Shown in pieces: positions 11,694 to 23,361 of a stretch of DNA of 64,000 bases. The stretch is from the NCBI GenBank assembly GCA_010279815.1, contig QEOQ01000508.1:1511129-1575128 (forward strand). Direction: 5' to 3'. Made by a program: the position numbers and the translations under genes. The notes beneath the pieces were generated by a model. The model was not told the DNA's origin, ran no database searches, and saw nothing but the letters and a program-made list of their open reading frames with translations. Source of the stretch: Brachionus plicatilis (lineage: Eukaryota > Rotifera > Eurotatoria > Ploima > Brachionidae). How positions within the stretch are numbered: position 1 is the first letter of the stretch; each line of letters begins with the position of its first letter.

Positions 11694-13763
11694 GGTGAGC
11701 TCAAAATCGGCTTATAAAAAAATGTGCTATGATTTTTTTTTGATTTTTGAAATTTATATCTCAGATGAATTTGATTTTAGAAAAAATAAAAGCTGTTGTT
11801 TTTAATAATTTTATTTAAAAAAAAATAATTTTAAATTTTAGCGCTAAAAACAATCACCCTCATGATCAAATCTAATTCATTCTTTTTTCAGATTTTATTT
11901 TCAACATAAATGTGATCAAATTAGAAAGCATTACTATAATTTAAATTTTTACATAATAAATGACCAACAAAAAGATTAAGATTCCAAAAAATATCTTGAA
12001 ATAAACCAAGCGAGACCTGAAATTCCATCATAAAATTTAAAAAAATTTGAAATGGAATAAATCTTACAAAATTTTCAATTTTTTAAAATTTAAACTAAAA
12101 CTACTTCTAAGAATTCACAATTAATAAACTTTTAGGCTGAAATATTTTAGAAAATACAAATATTCTTTTATCTCTTTTAATTAGATAAAGATAAATATTT
12201 TATTTAATTAACTTCGCTTTTCTTAAAAAAAATCTAATTAATGCGATATCTAATAATCATTCAGATATGAAAATTAATTTTCTTTTATTAATATAAGATA
12301 AATGATTGGGAATTTAGCTCAATATTTAAAAAAAAATATAAAAGATTCGTTAAAATCTTTTCAACAATTTTAAAATGACATGTAAAAATTATTTCATTAA
12401 TTATTATTAAAATCTATTTTAAGAAAACACCTCTTGATAAATAAAGGGCAGCTAAAATAAAAGATAACTAAAATATATAATCTACCTTATTGTTGAACAA
12501 TTAAAAAAATACGAAAATTGAATTAAATTTCATCTCCTAAAAAGGTAAATTGACTGAGGAAATAAAATCAGCAAGTTTTCCCGCAACAATTAAATATAAA
12601 AATTTCGATTACAGATTCAATAGTTCCCAAATTTTACTAATATCAAAAATATTTAATTAATGATACTTTCGAAGATATTGATGAATGTCTCCTATAAAAA
12701 AAAAATAAGCAAAAAGGGTTAATTACTTTTACCAATTTTCTGCAATCGCTGCTCAATGTGAATTGTCACCATAAATAATTTTTAGGAATGAAAAAATATT
12801 AGTTTTTGTCAAAAAAAGCTCTAATTTTACAATGTTCTAGTCGAATGCTACTTCAAATGCAAAAATCTTACCTTTTGATGCCAACTTATTAACTAATACT
12901 CGAAGATTTTTTAATTTTTCCTACTAAAACTTCAGATAAATAAAAAAAGATTTCTTCCTTTGAAACTCCAGTCGCTTCAAATGAAACTCATTCTGAATTT
13001 TAACTTGTTTTTAGATCTTTAAAATAAATTTCTTGGAAAATAAAAAATAATATACATGTTTATATTCTTAATAGTTGATATCACAAGTCAATATCTAAAA
13101 GTCTGAAATCTAAAAAGTCTAATCTAAAAAATCAAATTTGGTATGATATTCAGTTACTCCGAATTTGTGAAGGTCAATTTTTTACCAAACGCTTAAATGG
13201 CAATTGTTTAAGACTGCAATAATTGATCAATTTTTCACTTTTTTGATGAAGAATGAACAAATAACTCAAGGATATGTACCTTATAAATTTGAAAGATGTG
13301 TCATTTGTACCTGAAGTACTCACAAATGCTTTAAACCTTAAATATCATTTAAAATTAGATGCGACTATGAGGCATTACGATTAGGCGGTGGTCTAAAGAC
13401 CATGATTATAATAGCATTAATTGCAGAAAATTTAACAAAAAAAATTTTAATAAATCTTAGTCTTTTTATAATATCTTTTAAATGGATATCAAAATTTAAG
13501 ATTTAAAAATTAATTCAATCAAAAATTAAGATTAATCATATTTTTTACCTCTCTTACTCTTAAAGCTCAATTAAGCAGAGAAAATCTCGAGTGGTATCTA
13601 TCAAAAAAAGAAAAATAAAAATTTAATTTTAATTTTATTAAAATAAAATTAAGGTTATTCATTTTTCATTACTGCTAAAACCATTATTGAAACTAAAACA
13701 AATTAAAAAAAGGTTTATTTTTTTTTCATACATCTTACAAATTTTAAACTATTTTAGAAAATT
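11694..13763. other. Intergenic, no gene seen
   Basis: AT-rich sequence between the coiled-coil gene and the aldolase gene, both read leftward. It must hold the promoter of the former and the 3' end of the latter. I see no coding frame, RNA gene or repeat array. Confidence 0.6.
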
Positions 13764-14855
13764 TTAATAGGTATGATTTGCAACAAATAACGATTCACTT
13801 CCAGCAGCTCCTTTCTCGCCTCCTCTATATTGACCCAAAGTGGCCATGCCATTGGCCTTGGCTCGTTTGAGCAGTTCATTTTGGGCAGCCTTTAGATTCT
13901 CCACTTTTCCTTGCCATGCCTTAATAACAGATTGCTGTAAAGCACGACCATAACTAAATGAAAGAGCCCATGGTCTCTGTAATTTAACTTGGTTAATAGC
14001 ATTTAGGTTCAAAGAAGCGTCTTCTTCTGATTGACCACCAGATAAAAATACAACTCCAGGCACAGCAGATGGCACAGATCTTCTTAATGCGGTAACTGTG
14101 GCCAAAGCATTTTGTTCATGAGTATATTTTTTTGTACAAGATTGACCAGCTGTAACCATGTTTGGTTTCAACAGGGTTCCTTCTAAGTAAACATGATGGT
14201 CACTCAAAGCTTTGTAGACAGCAGCGAGAACCTTTTCTGTTACGGATTGGCATCGTTCAAGATCGTGATCGCCATCAGGTAATATTTCCGGTTCAACAAT
14301 GGGAACAAGACCATTTTGTTGACAAATAGAAGCATAGCGGGCTAGAACATTGGCGTTTTCAATCAAACTTAAATTGGATGGTTCATGTTCACCAATTTTA
14401 AGGGTACATCTCCATTTTGCAAAGTCAGCTCCATCGGCTTTGTATTTTTTGCATCTTTCGGCCAAACCGTCTAAACCCTGTGTTGTTGTTTCTTTATTTG
14501 TTCCAGCCAGATTCACAGTGCCTTTGTCTACCTTGATGCCTGGGATGATTCCTTTTTTCTTCAGAAGTGTAACGAATGGAGTACCGTCATCGGCTTTTTG
14601 GTACAAAGTTTCCTCGAACAAAATGACTCCTGAAATATAGTTTGAAATTTCGTTATCTGTGGTGAACAAAAGTTGGCGGTATTGACGGCGGTTTTCTTCA
14701 GTATTTTCCAAATTAATGGCACTAAATCTTTTCCCAATGGTTCCTGTACTTTCGTCAGCAGCCAATAGGCCTTTGCCTTTAGCGACCATTCGATTGGCAA
14801 TGTCTGCCAATTCTTTAGATTGAGTTGGAGTTAGATACAATGGATTTGAAGACAT
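13764..14855 (-). CDS. Fructose-bisphosphate aldolase, class I
   Basis: A 363-aa intronless frame, the normal length for animal class I aldolases (about 364). It cleaves fructose-1,6-bisphosphate to dihydroxyacetone phosphate and glyceraldehyde-3-phosphate in cytosolic glycolysis and gluconeogenesis. Visible signatures are [17 protein letters not shown] near the N-terminus, [31 protein letters not shown] (substrate lysine region), [12 protein letters not shown], the Schiff-base lysine in [12 protein letters not shown] near residue 229, [20 protein letters not shown], and the C-terminal Tyr in NHTY that is needed for full activity in the family. It matches animal aldolases along its whole length. 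Start chosen at the ATG at 14855, which gives the family N-terminus. No introns, unlike most of its neighbours. Which vertebrate isoform it corresponds to cannot be told. Confidence 0.98.
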   Translation of the reverse strand: MSSNPLYLTPTQSKELADIANRMVAKGKGLLAADESTGTIGKRFSAINLENTEENRRQYRQLLFTTDNEISNYISGVILFEETLYQKADDGTPFVTLLKKKGIIPGIKVDKGTVNLAGTNKETTTQGLDGLAERCKKYKADGADFAKWRCTLKIGEHEPSNLSLIENANVLARYASICQQNGLVPIVEPEILPDGDHDLERCQSVTEKVLAAVYKALSDHHVYLEGTLLKPNMVTAGQSCTKKYTHEQNALATVTALRRSVPSAVPGVVFLSGGQSEEDASLNLNAINQVKLQRPWALSFSYGRALQQSVIKAWQGKVENLKAAQNELLKRAKANGMATLGQYRGGEKGAAGSESLFVANHTY

Positions 14856-14879
14856 TTTGAAAATTCTAAATTTTTTTTA

Positions 14880-15060
14880 TTTTAAATATTTAAATTATAT
14901 ATATGTAAATTTTCCACTTTTTTATATGTTTTTTTTTTTTTAAATGGGTGTGTGTAAGTTTTAGAAATGCCAAGCGTTAAGCAGAAAGAGGGAGGCACAC
15001 ACCCAGTGTAAAGAATTGTCGAGATCGCGTTGATGTATGATTTAGCAAAATTTAGACCTG
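14880..15060 (-). promoter_or_regulatory. Putative aldolase promoter region
   Basis: Upstream of the aldolase ATG there is a TATA-like ATATATATAA on the minus strand at about 14895-14904, some 40 bp before the start codon, which fits a short 5' UTR. Further upstream the sequence becomes unusually G+C-rich for this window, with a 9-bp inverted repeat GGGTGTGTG (14946-14954) and CACACACCC (14996-15004). Position and composition suggest a promoter; no factor site is proven. Confidence 0.35.
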
Positions 15061-16589
15061 GTAAAGATAAACTTTGGATTTTTTGTGTACGCGTTTAAAT
15101 TAGAAAATTCTAAATTTACCTAGAATTTGAACCTAGAACAAGCACACAATTGAAAAAGACAATTTTTTTTTTTAATTCAATATTAATCAAAATTTGTATG
15201 CATCTAAATTTATATGACATTTTCTTAATTATAAAAAATTTAAAGTTTGTAAATTCTACTCAAAGTTAAGTTCACTTCGTTATTTAATTCTTTTCAATAC
15301 AATAAATATTAAATAATTATTTACAAAATTTTTCTTCTGTTTAATTAAAAGTTCGTTTTTTTCTTTATTTTAACTATTTATGGTTAGATTGATATTAACT
15401 AGAAATCATCATAGATCAAAATGAAGTGAAATTAACTAATCATATATTTTTACCATAGTAGTATCTAATTTATTAGGACTGATCTCTATATTTTATATCA
15501 GTTGAAATGAAACCATCTCAAATTGATTGAAAGACTATTAATTTTATTAAATTGGGATCACTTTGCTCCGTTCTTTATTTAAGCAATATTCAAGTATTTT
15601 AAATAGAGGTTTCAACAATCAACTAACTCTTTTATAGAAAAGAGAAATGTTTATAGCAAAAAAAATTATTTCTTGCTTAAATTAATGCAGATAAAAGTGT
15701 TTCATATTTTTATTGAAACAAACTTTATAGTCAAAAAATATTATTTTTACTATTTAACTTTTATTACATATTCTCTAATTATGTAATAATCGAGAGATAA
15801 TAATGCTATAATAATTTATTTCAACTTACTTTTTAGTAATGTTTAAACGTTAATTTTTTTTACAAGACAAAAACGATTTTTGATTTAAATAAATAGAGAC
15901 CTTGTAAATCTTAGTAACTTTTTTTAAAATAATTATACTAAATGTAAATAATTTTACATTTTTAAATTTTCATATTTTTATATTTTTTATTATTGTTCGT
16001 CAGTTATTTCGGATAATTTTAAAAAACTTACTTCTAAAAATCCAAAAAAAATTTCTCAAAATAAATTATCGAAAATATAAAGAAATAAAATTTTAAAATG
16101 TAAAATTATTCACATTTTCACCAATATTTTAAACACTTTTCTTCAATTTAATATTTTGATGCCCATTTAAATTTTGAAATAGATATCAGTCGAGTAGATA
16201 AAACAGTGCGGATACTTTTAATAAAGATTTTTTTCATTTACTGGATTTAATACAAATCCTATGAGTCAAAATGAAAAAAGTTTGAATATTTTGAAATTTG
16301 TTGTTTTTTAAATTCGTCATTTGAATGAAACCGAATATTTTTTGTCAAGACAAATTAATCTTTTAAACATTTAAAAATAGTTAACCCATGATTTTTTTAA
16401 TGTTCACATTTGAATGATTTTCTAGATTAATAGCCAAATTATTTATTATTATTTTATTTAACAAAAAAAAAACAGATCAATTTTTTTTTATTTTTAATTC
16501 AATTCAGTTGATAGATAAAAACACCCCTGAAAAAAATTAAATAATTTTGAAATAACTGATTAGACTGTACATAATCACAGTGGAAAGCT
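15061..16589. other. Intergenic, no gene seen
   Basis: AT-rich sequence between the aldolase promoter and the 3' end of the MEST-like gene. I see only short chance frames. Confidence 0.6.
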
Positions 16590-17588
16590 TTAATTAATGA
16601 ACTTTTTAATAAGTTCCCAAACAGTAAAAGTGTCCTCAAATTGGGGATAATGTCCCACGAGTTCTGACAAAATGCTGAGTTTAACATTGGGAAGAAGATC
16701 ACGTATTTTTTGGGGAAATTTGTTTCTTGGATTGATTGGATCAGCTGGTCCATAGATAAACAACGTGGGTATCACAGTCTCATTTAGAGCGTCCGTCCAA
16801 GCTTCACCATACTGCAATCGCTCGTTCATATAACCAATAGTCAAAGGTAATACCAAATTTCCAGAGTTGTATCTTATACAATTGTAAAAATCAAGCAAAT
16901 TTTGTTCACTTAATCGTGTCAAACTTCCGAATACTTTGCTAAATGAATACTTAAAAATCGTATACTTGAAAAAATACCTAGATACAATGCTGTTTAGATA
17001 TTTAGTTCTGAGTATCTCTTGGGTAATAATTGGTTTGTAAATGTCAGTAAATAGACCACCATTCATTAAAATTAACTTTTTGATTTTAAAATGATTCTGA
17101 CTATTTAAGTTTTCTCGCCTTAGTAACTCCTGAACAACTGTATCGCCGACATCATGAGCCACCAAATACACAGAAGTTATATTTAAATGCAGCAAGAGCC
17201 TGTCAACCATGTCTGCCATGTCAAATATTGAGTATTCGTAATCCAGAGGCTTGTCGCTAAATCCATATCCAAGGTAATCAAATGTTACTATTGATTTAAA
17301 TCTGTTATCTTGACGAAGCAAATTCCATAATTTTTGGTAATCGTATGAGCTTGTAGGAAAGCCGTGAAGCAGAACAATTGATGGCAAATTTTCTTCATAA
17401 ACCAGCTCTTCGTTAATGTAGAAAATTTTATGAAAATTTTTGTAGAGGAAAAAATTTCCAAGTTTGAACCAATTTGATAGCGATTGGGATAAATCAGCTT
17501 CTAAAATTTCGTTCGATTTTTGGTCGTAATAGTACGAACCAATTATAAACGCCACTAATAGAGTAAGAATTGACAAAAAACGCTTCAT
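16590..17588 (-). CDS. MEST: MEST-like alpha/beta hydrolase
   Basis: A 332-aa intronless frame, close to the 335 aa of vertebrate MEST/PEG1. It opens with a hydrophobic segment (residues 4-22, FLSILTLLVAFIIGSYYY) that should anchor it in the ER membrane. The alpha/beta-hydrolase core follows: oxyanion motif LLHGFPTSSYDY, nucleophile elbow AHDVGDTVVQELL (Asp as in epoxide hydrolases and dehalogenases), FDYLGYGFSDKP, an LNGGLF-type segment after the elbow, IYGPADPINPRNKFP carrying the acid, and VGHYPQFED carrying the catalytic His. The HDxGDxVxQELL elbow and the GHYPQxED end are characteristic of MEST rather than generic epoxide hydrolases. Substrate is not established for the family. Start at the ATG at 17588 because it gives the membrane anchor. 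Confidence 0.9.
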   Translation of the reverse strand: MKRFLSILTLLVAFIIGSYYYDQKSNEILEADLSQSLSNWFKLGNFFLYKNFHKIFYINEELVYEENLPSIVLLHGFPTSSYDYQKLWNLLRQDNRFKSIVTFDYLGYGFSDKPLDYEYSIFDMADMVDRLLLHLNITSVYLVAHDVGDTVVQELLRRENLNSQNHFKIKKLILMNGGLFTDIYKPIITQEILRTKYLNSIVSRYFFKYTIFKYSFSKVFGSLTRLSEQNLLDFYNCIRYNSGNLVLPLTIGYMNERLQYGEAWTDALNETVIPTLFIYGPADPINPRNKFPQKIRDLLPNVKLSILSELVGHYPQFEDTFTVWELIKKFIN

Positions 17589-19395
17589 ATTTTAATTTTT
17601 TTTTAATTTATCCGAGTATTTCTTTTAAATAAATGGCAAATTGAAATTTCAGATCAAATTTTAAAGTCAAAAAAATCATTTAATATTTTAAAACTTAATT
17701 AGTGTAATAATTTTGATAATTAAAAAAAATAACTACTAAATATTTCTAGGCATATTATGTCTAATAATGGTTCTTTATCAAATTAAAATCAAAATGATTG
17801 ACCTATAATTTTTTATTTAAAAAAAAACAATCAATAATTTAAATAATTTAGGTTAAGTTAATTCAGAAATTCAAATTCAATGCTTTTATATTCATTCATT
17901 TAAACTAAATAAATTTTATTTTTCCTCTTGAACAATGTATAAATTTTAAAATATTAAATTTTTTTGTCCTTAAAGCTTTTATTTAAATCAATTAAAAAAA
18001 TTAAACCTATAGAGTTCAATAAGAAGTGATATTTTAAAATTTTATGTATGAAAATTAACTTTATTAATTTATTTTTTCTTTATTATTAAAAAAAATATTT
18101 TATTTATAATTTGATCTTGATCTCAAACTTCAATTTAACAAATTAATTTGTATTTTCCCAGTGACATTACAAGATTCGATAAAATTTTTTGATAAATGCG
18201 AGGAACTAACAAGTCGTGACGAACTTCACAAGTAATGTGTGCAAAAATGGGGAACGATGTTTTCTAAAAATTTAGTCAAAAATTAATATCCATTATAGGC
18301 TAAATAAACAGCGTATTTTCGAAAATAAATCGAAAAAAAATCAAAATATTAATAAAAAAAAAAATTAAAATATCCATTTTATCCATATTAAAATTATCCA
18401 TATTAAAGTTGACTAAATTTATTACGTCATCGGACACTAATGTTTGTTGTTCGTATTTCTTAATTATAAAATGATCAAATTTTAATAATCAATAAAAGTG
18501 AAATTAACAATTTTTTGATTTTTTTAAAAGATATGTAACATTAAAATAAGGAATAAATTTAGCTACTTTTTAAAAAAAATTGAGTGTTAATCATAAAAAG
18601 AAATTTTTTTTCGATAATAATTAAAACTTTCAATTTTTGTTACGGCAAGTGAAGGTATTTTTTTAAAAGGCCAAGAATGATGGTGGCTTTTGAAACTGCT
18701 TCACTTAATTGGAAACTTCTTTTATGATCTTTTGTAATTAAAATGCCCAAGTCTTAATGGTACAAAAAGACTGCTTTTGAATAAATTTTTATAAATAAAA
18801 TTCATGTGATAAAAGATCTATTTTTGATTCAAGATTAAACATTTTTGATCGCTTTTATTAAAACGATCCATAATTGCTTACCAAAACGTTGGTAGATTTG
18901 AATAGATTTCATGAATTGTTTGAAATTACATTTTCATCTTCATATTTTCAGATTTCATGAATTATTTTTACACTTAAAATGATGATGATATAGTTCGAGC
19001 TGCTCAAACCTTAATATCACCTGATTTTGTTCAAGCAAGTGGTACCACTGATAGCTAAAATACTGCAGTTGTTCTTATTTATTGGATCATGATATATTCA
19101 AACATATAAGTTTTATTGTAAAAATAATAAATATCATTATTAAAAGAAATAAATTGTTGATTTTTAAAAAGTTTTTTTAAATAAATATTCTATCTACAAT
19201 AATTTTTTTAATTGAATTTTTTTGACAAAAATTATATCCATTTAAAATAATTATTGTATTGACTCTTTCTGCGAGCAATCTTTTTTTAAGTCAGTACAAC
19301 TATATGAAAAAAATTAATTTTTGATTTAAAAAAAATTCTTCTTAAAAATTTTATTAAAATCAAAAGAAGAATTTATTAATCAGACATCAAATAAT
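17589..19395. other. Intergenic, no gene seen
   Basis: AT-rich. A short open stretch near 18980-19060 (+) reading DDDIVRAAQTLISPDF ends quickly and has no start or partner exon, so I do not call it. Confidence 0.55.
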
Positions 19396-20524
19396 TTATT
19401 TTGGTATTTTTGAAATTTTGCATAAATAAAATGGTCCAAAGTTTTTCTTAATATCAGGTGAAACTAATAAACCAATTTTACAAGCATTCGAAAATGTAAA
19501 AAAATAGTCAAAATAATTTTTTAAATAATCTAATGGTTCAATTTTAAGATAAAATTTTGACTCGGCTTCAAAAAAATTCAGAACGGTATTGACAACACCT
19601 TCATTTTGAATAGGAGATAAACTACATGTTGAATAAACTATAGTTCCATTCAATTTACAAGATAAAATAGCTTGTCTTGTTAAAATAATTAAAATAAATT
19701 CACACTAAATATTTTTTGAAAAAATTACGTTAATAGCTCAGTCTGCTTTTTCTGGATAGTGGCTCTCTCTTCTGATCTTGCTTTGGAAAAAATGTTATTC
19801 ACATCATTATGCAATGAATGTCTATCATTGGTGCACGGAACGTCGACCAATACTCTGTCAAAATTTTCTTCATTAGATCCCAGACTCGGAGCATTAATCT
19901 GAATAGAAACTTTTTTTATCAATTCATTCTCCGGAATATAACTTTTGAGCATTCGTGTAAGCCGATCCAACCGTCCTTGGCTAATATCACGACAAATGAC
20001 ATTCTCTTAATTTATCCCTTTTTTAATTCAAAGCCTAGGTATAACAATAATTTACTTGGCAAAAGAGTCTGAAGAATAGCTAAGGTTTTTCCACCTGGAC
20101 TTGAACATAAGTCTAAGATTGTGTCTTCTTTTTTTATATCCAATGCAAATACTGGTAAAAGAGAAGCTCCATCCATACAATAGTAATTCAACAAACCGTC
20201 AAAGTTAAGCTTTGGTTTGGAAAAATCTCGACAGTCGCCACTGTCAAAAGAGAATATATTAAGATTTTTGGGAAAATTTTGATTTAAATGAGAATTCTGT
20301 TTATCATGGTACTTTTGCAAAAATTTCAGCACATCAATTGTAGCATTTTTTTCAAAATAGGCTCCAATTTCAATGAAATTTGAAAAATTGTTAACCAAAG
20401 CCATATACTTTTTACCTGTTAACATAGCTAATCGCATTGAGTGCCATTCTTTACCGTAAGTTGATCCATAAAAAAAATCAAAATATTCCAAAGCCAATTT
20501 TTTACTTGATTTTTTTTCTTTTAT
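19396..20524 (-). CDS. NSUN4: NSUN4-like mitochondrial rRNA methyltransferase (5' end missing)
   Basis: Three exons join in frame: 20524-20056, 20005-19729 and 19675-19396, with introns of 50 and 53 bp (donors GTAAAT and GTAATT, acceptors AAG). The product is a RsmB/NOL1/NOP2/Sun family SAM-dependent RNA cytosine-5 methyltransferase. Seen: LALEYFDFFYG and KKYMALVNNF (NSUN4-type N-terminal part), YYCMDGASLLPV, SAM-binding ILDLCSSPGGKTLAIL, CRDISQGRLDRL, motif IV DVPCTNDRHSLHNDVNNIF, and motif VI YSTCSLSPIQNE with the catalytic Cys. The DRHSLH after DVPCT and the FGPFYLCKI C-terminus are typical of NSUN4, which methylates mitochondrial small-subunit rRNA and, with MTERF4, helps ribosome assembly. 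Residue 1 is not in the first exon I can place: the 20524 boundary is an acceptor, so a 5' exon carrying the mitochondrial targeting sequence is expected above 20.53 kb. Confidence 0.88.
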
Positions 20525-22811
20525 CTTAAATTTTGAAAAAAAAATTTAAATAAAAAAACCCATTCAATGAATTGTAAGCTGAATCAATATTCCAAATTAT
20601 TAACTTCCAGTATTCCAAAAAAAAATTATTTTTATAAATATGTATTTTTATTATATCTTTTGTTTATAAATAAATTATACAGTTATTGTAAAACTAAATT
20701 ATCAATTTTTTTAAATTTTATCCTTAAAATTTGAGTAAACTTCAATTTTTATTACTGAATTTTCCACAGAATTTAACTCGGTTAAAAATCGATGTAAAAA
20801 AAATTTTTTCTTTAACTATTTTCACATTTAAGTCTTTACAACCGAACATAAACGAAAAATTTTTTACTGAACAATTTTTTATTCCAACTATTTAAATTAT
20901 TTTTTACTCTACTAAGTATTTATTCCATTAAAAAATTTATCATACTATAGACATTTCAGATTAACACTCAAATTTGTCATTTTTTAGGTTATTTTGTGAC
21001 ACAACTCTTCCAAATTTTTTAAAATTTTTTTGATGTTTTTTTTTAAAAATTCAAAATTCAAAATGGTCTCAATAATGACACCAGTGGTAAGAGATTCTGG
21101 TAATTTGAGTGTTAAGCTGACTATTAAAGAAGCAAAAAATGGATTCAGATCTAAATTTTTTGAGCTTCATGAAAAACAAAAATGAAAAGTTTTAAATGTC
21201 TATTTTTTTGATACTAAAAAAGAATTAGACAAAGTTGGTAAAGAAGCTTTATTTTATAAGTTTTTATGAAAAATAAAAATAATAGATTGAGATCTCGAAT
21301 CGAAAATAAAAACTTCTGTTGGAAAGTCATGTTCTATAATGTAATCGAAAAATTCAAAAGAAAAAAATGCAGGATGCTTCGGAAAAATATTTATCTAAAT
21401 CCTAATGCATTCTAAAATCTGAAAAAAAAAAGAATTATTGTATGTGTAAATTTGAAAATATCTATGGTTTAAAGTAAGGGCTCAAAGATAAAGACTGTGA
21501 AAGTCAAGCATGAAAAAAAAAAATCGTTAAGAGAGAAAGTCATACAAAAATGCTTTTTTTCTGGGTAACTCAAACAAAAAAGTTCCAAATCTGGGAATAT
21601 CAGACAAAAGCGGGGTAAAAAATTAACGAAAAATCATGTTAATTTTTTTTGGAAAAAAATGCTGAAAAATTGAAAAAATGAATTCTTAAGGTGAAATTAT
21701 AAAAAAAATAACAAAGACAGGAGCTTTTTTGGTCTTTTTTTAATTAAATGTAAAATTAGTAAATCTACGTAGAATCATCATGGCGAAACAATAATGTAAT
21801 AATTTATTACATTTTATTTTTTTAACTTTTTTTTTTACATGGCGTTTATTGAAATAAATAAATAAAATAAAAATAAAAAAAAAATTTTATATTTCGCCGG
21901 TAATTTTTTGAAATTAAGTTTTACTTAAATTTTAATTAACATCTTTGTGTTTATTTTATAATTTATTTTATTTTATAAAAATAAACAGCTGCTTATGATC
22001 TATTTTAATCCTTTTTTCTTCTTTAAAATCATCATTTTATTTAATTTTTGTTCTTTTTTTAAAGCATACATATAATTAGTGAAAAAAATTTTTTTTTGTT
22101 ATTTTTACGCTTTTAAATAAGAAAAAAAATTAAAAACATCATAATTTTAAATAAGAAATAAAGGATAAAAACAGATCATTTGTAAAAAAAAATTTATAAT
22201 TTAAAAAGTTTTATAAATTTTTATTTGACTTTATCAGAGTTTTGTTTGATATTTCCAGATTTGGGACTTTTTGTTTGAGTTTTCCAGAAAAAGGCATTAA
22301 AGTAAGTTTTTGATAAAATTATGAAAAATGATAAAGGTGATTATAAAAATTTAGCAAAACTTACCTTTTTTATAACTTCTTTATGTAGTCCTCTTTGAAA
22401 AATTAAACCAATCGAATTCTTGAACTTGTACATCTAAAAAATTATAAAAATTTTAAGTTTATTTTTCTATCATTCTATTTCAAGCTTGATAGAGAAAAAA
22501 AATAAAAATTTTTAAAACTAAAATTAAAGGCAAAAATAAATAGATTTATTGAAGAGAGATGGTTCTGATTCTAAACTTTATCCGTATTATTTGAATTAAT
22601 AAACAAATAATTAAATTTAAATAAAAAATTTCTAATTTAACCACAGCACTTTAGCCATTCTTAATGAATAAACACAAAATATGAAATTTAGTTCACATTT
22701 CTAAAAAAAGAGAAAAAATTTTTGAATAAAAAATTTATTAAAAAATAGAGTGTAAAAATTGAAAAATTATTTACAATTGAGAAAAAAATTTATCTTAATT
22801 TTTTTAAGTAG
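20525..22811. other. Intergenic with one inverted-repeat element
   Basis: Should contain the unplaced first exon of the NSUN4-like gene near its left end and the 3' UTR of the 120-aa gene near its right end (an AATAAA on the minus strand near 22733). It holds the fold-back element at 21549-22299. Degenerate coding-like sequence at about 21063-21310 is described under findings. Confidence 0.55.
21549..22299. mobile_element. ~750-bp element with ~65-bp terminal inverted repeats
   Basis: The left arm starts AATGCTTTTTTTCTGG at 21549 and continues through AACTCAAACAAAAA and CCAAATCTGGGAATATCA to about 21617. The reverse complement of 22236-22299 reads the same with a handful of mismatches (CCAAATCTGGAAATATCA, then AACTCAAACAAAAA, then CTTTTTCTGGAAAA read outward). 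The interior is AT-rich with no transposase. No clear target-site duplication is visible, so I call it a non-autonomous fold-back element without assigning a superfamily. Confidence 0.7.
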
Positions 22812-23174
22812 CTACAAATAATCGTTTAGCTGCTGGGCTGCTTTTTTGATGTGCTTCAAATAGTGCAAAACTGGATGATCACTCGACTCTTGAATATGGT
22901 AAATGACACATGGTAATTCCTTTTCAACTTGGTTGTACTGGATTTGATTTAATTTTTCCAAATTTTGATAATGCTTGCGATAATTTTGAATAATCTGCGG
23001 ATATTCTTTATACCACTGAGCAAATTCGACCACTGCTTTTTCAACCGAAAAAAATTTCTCAATCATAGCATATTTGTCCTGGTCATTTATTGAGTTGTCC
23101 AAGCGTGGCGTTTTGCTGCCCTTTTCCTCCAAATTCGAACAAGCTCTTTTCTGATTCTCATTGACAGCGTCCAT
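22812..23174 (-). CDS. Unrecognised 120-aa protein
   Basis: A complete single-exon frame starting at an ATG at 23174. The first ~30 residues are charged and polar (KRACSNLEEKGSKTPRLDNS); residues ~35-120 look helical, with FFSVEKAVVEFAQWYKEYPQ and a C-terminal HPVLHYLKHIKKAAQQL. There is no signal peptide, membrane segment or metal motif. It lies just downstream of the Rpn9 gene on the same strand, with 187 bp between the Rpn9 stop and this start. Composition is clearly less AT-rich than the flanks, which supports coding. I do not recognise a family. Confidence 0.75.
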   Translation of the reverse strand: MDAVNENQKRACSNLEEKGSKTPRLDNSINDQDKYAMIEKFFSVEKAVVEFAQWYKEYPQIIQNYRKHYQNLEKLNQIQYNQVEKELPCVIYHIQESSDHPVLHYLKHIKKAAQQLNDYL

Positions 23175-23287
23175 TCTATTCTAACTCTTTGGTTATTTTC
23201 TTCTTCTTTTAATTTTTTTTTTTAAATAATCGGTGAACAAAAACCGAAAAATCTAAAACAACTTTAATTAAAATTAAATTCAAATAC

Positions 23288-23293
23288 TTTATT
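23288..23293 (-). terminator. Polyadenylation signal of the Rpn9 gene
   Basis: AATAAA on the minus strand about 70 bases after the Rpn9 stop codon (23362-23364) and before the next gene's ATG at 23174. Confidence 0.6.
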
Positions 23294-23361
23294 TGACAAA
23301 AAAATAAAATTATAAATTAAGACAAAATCGATTCTTGAGTTTGTACAATAAAATGTCAATT

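Noticed and set aside
18980..19060. Short open stretch DDDIVRAAQTLISPDFVQ
   Set aside because: About 25 codons with no start, no donor/acceptor logic and no recognised family.
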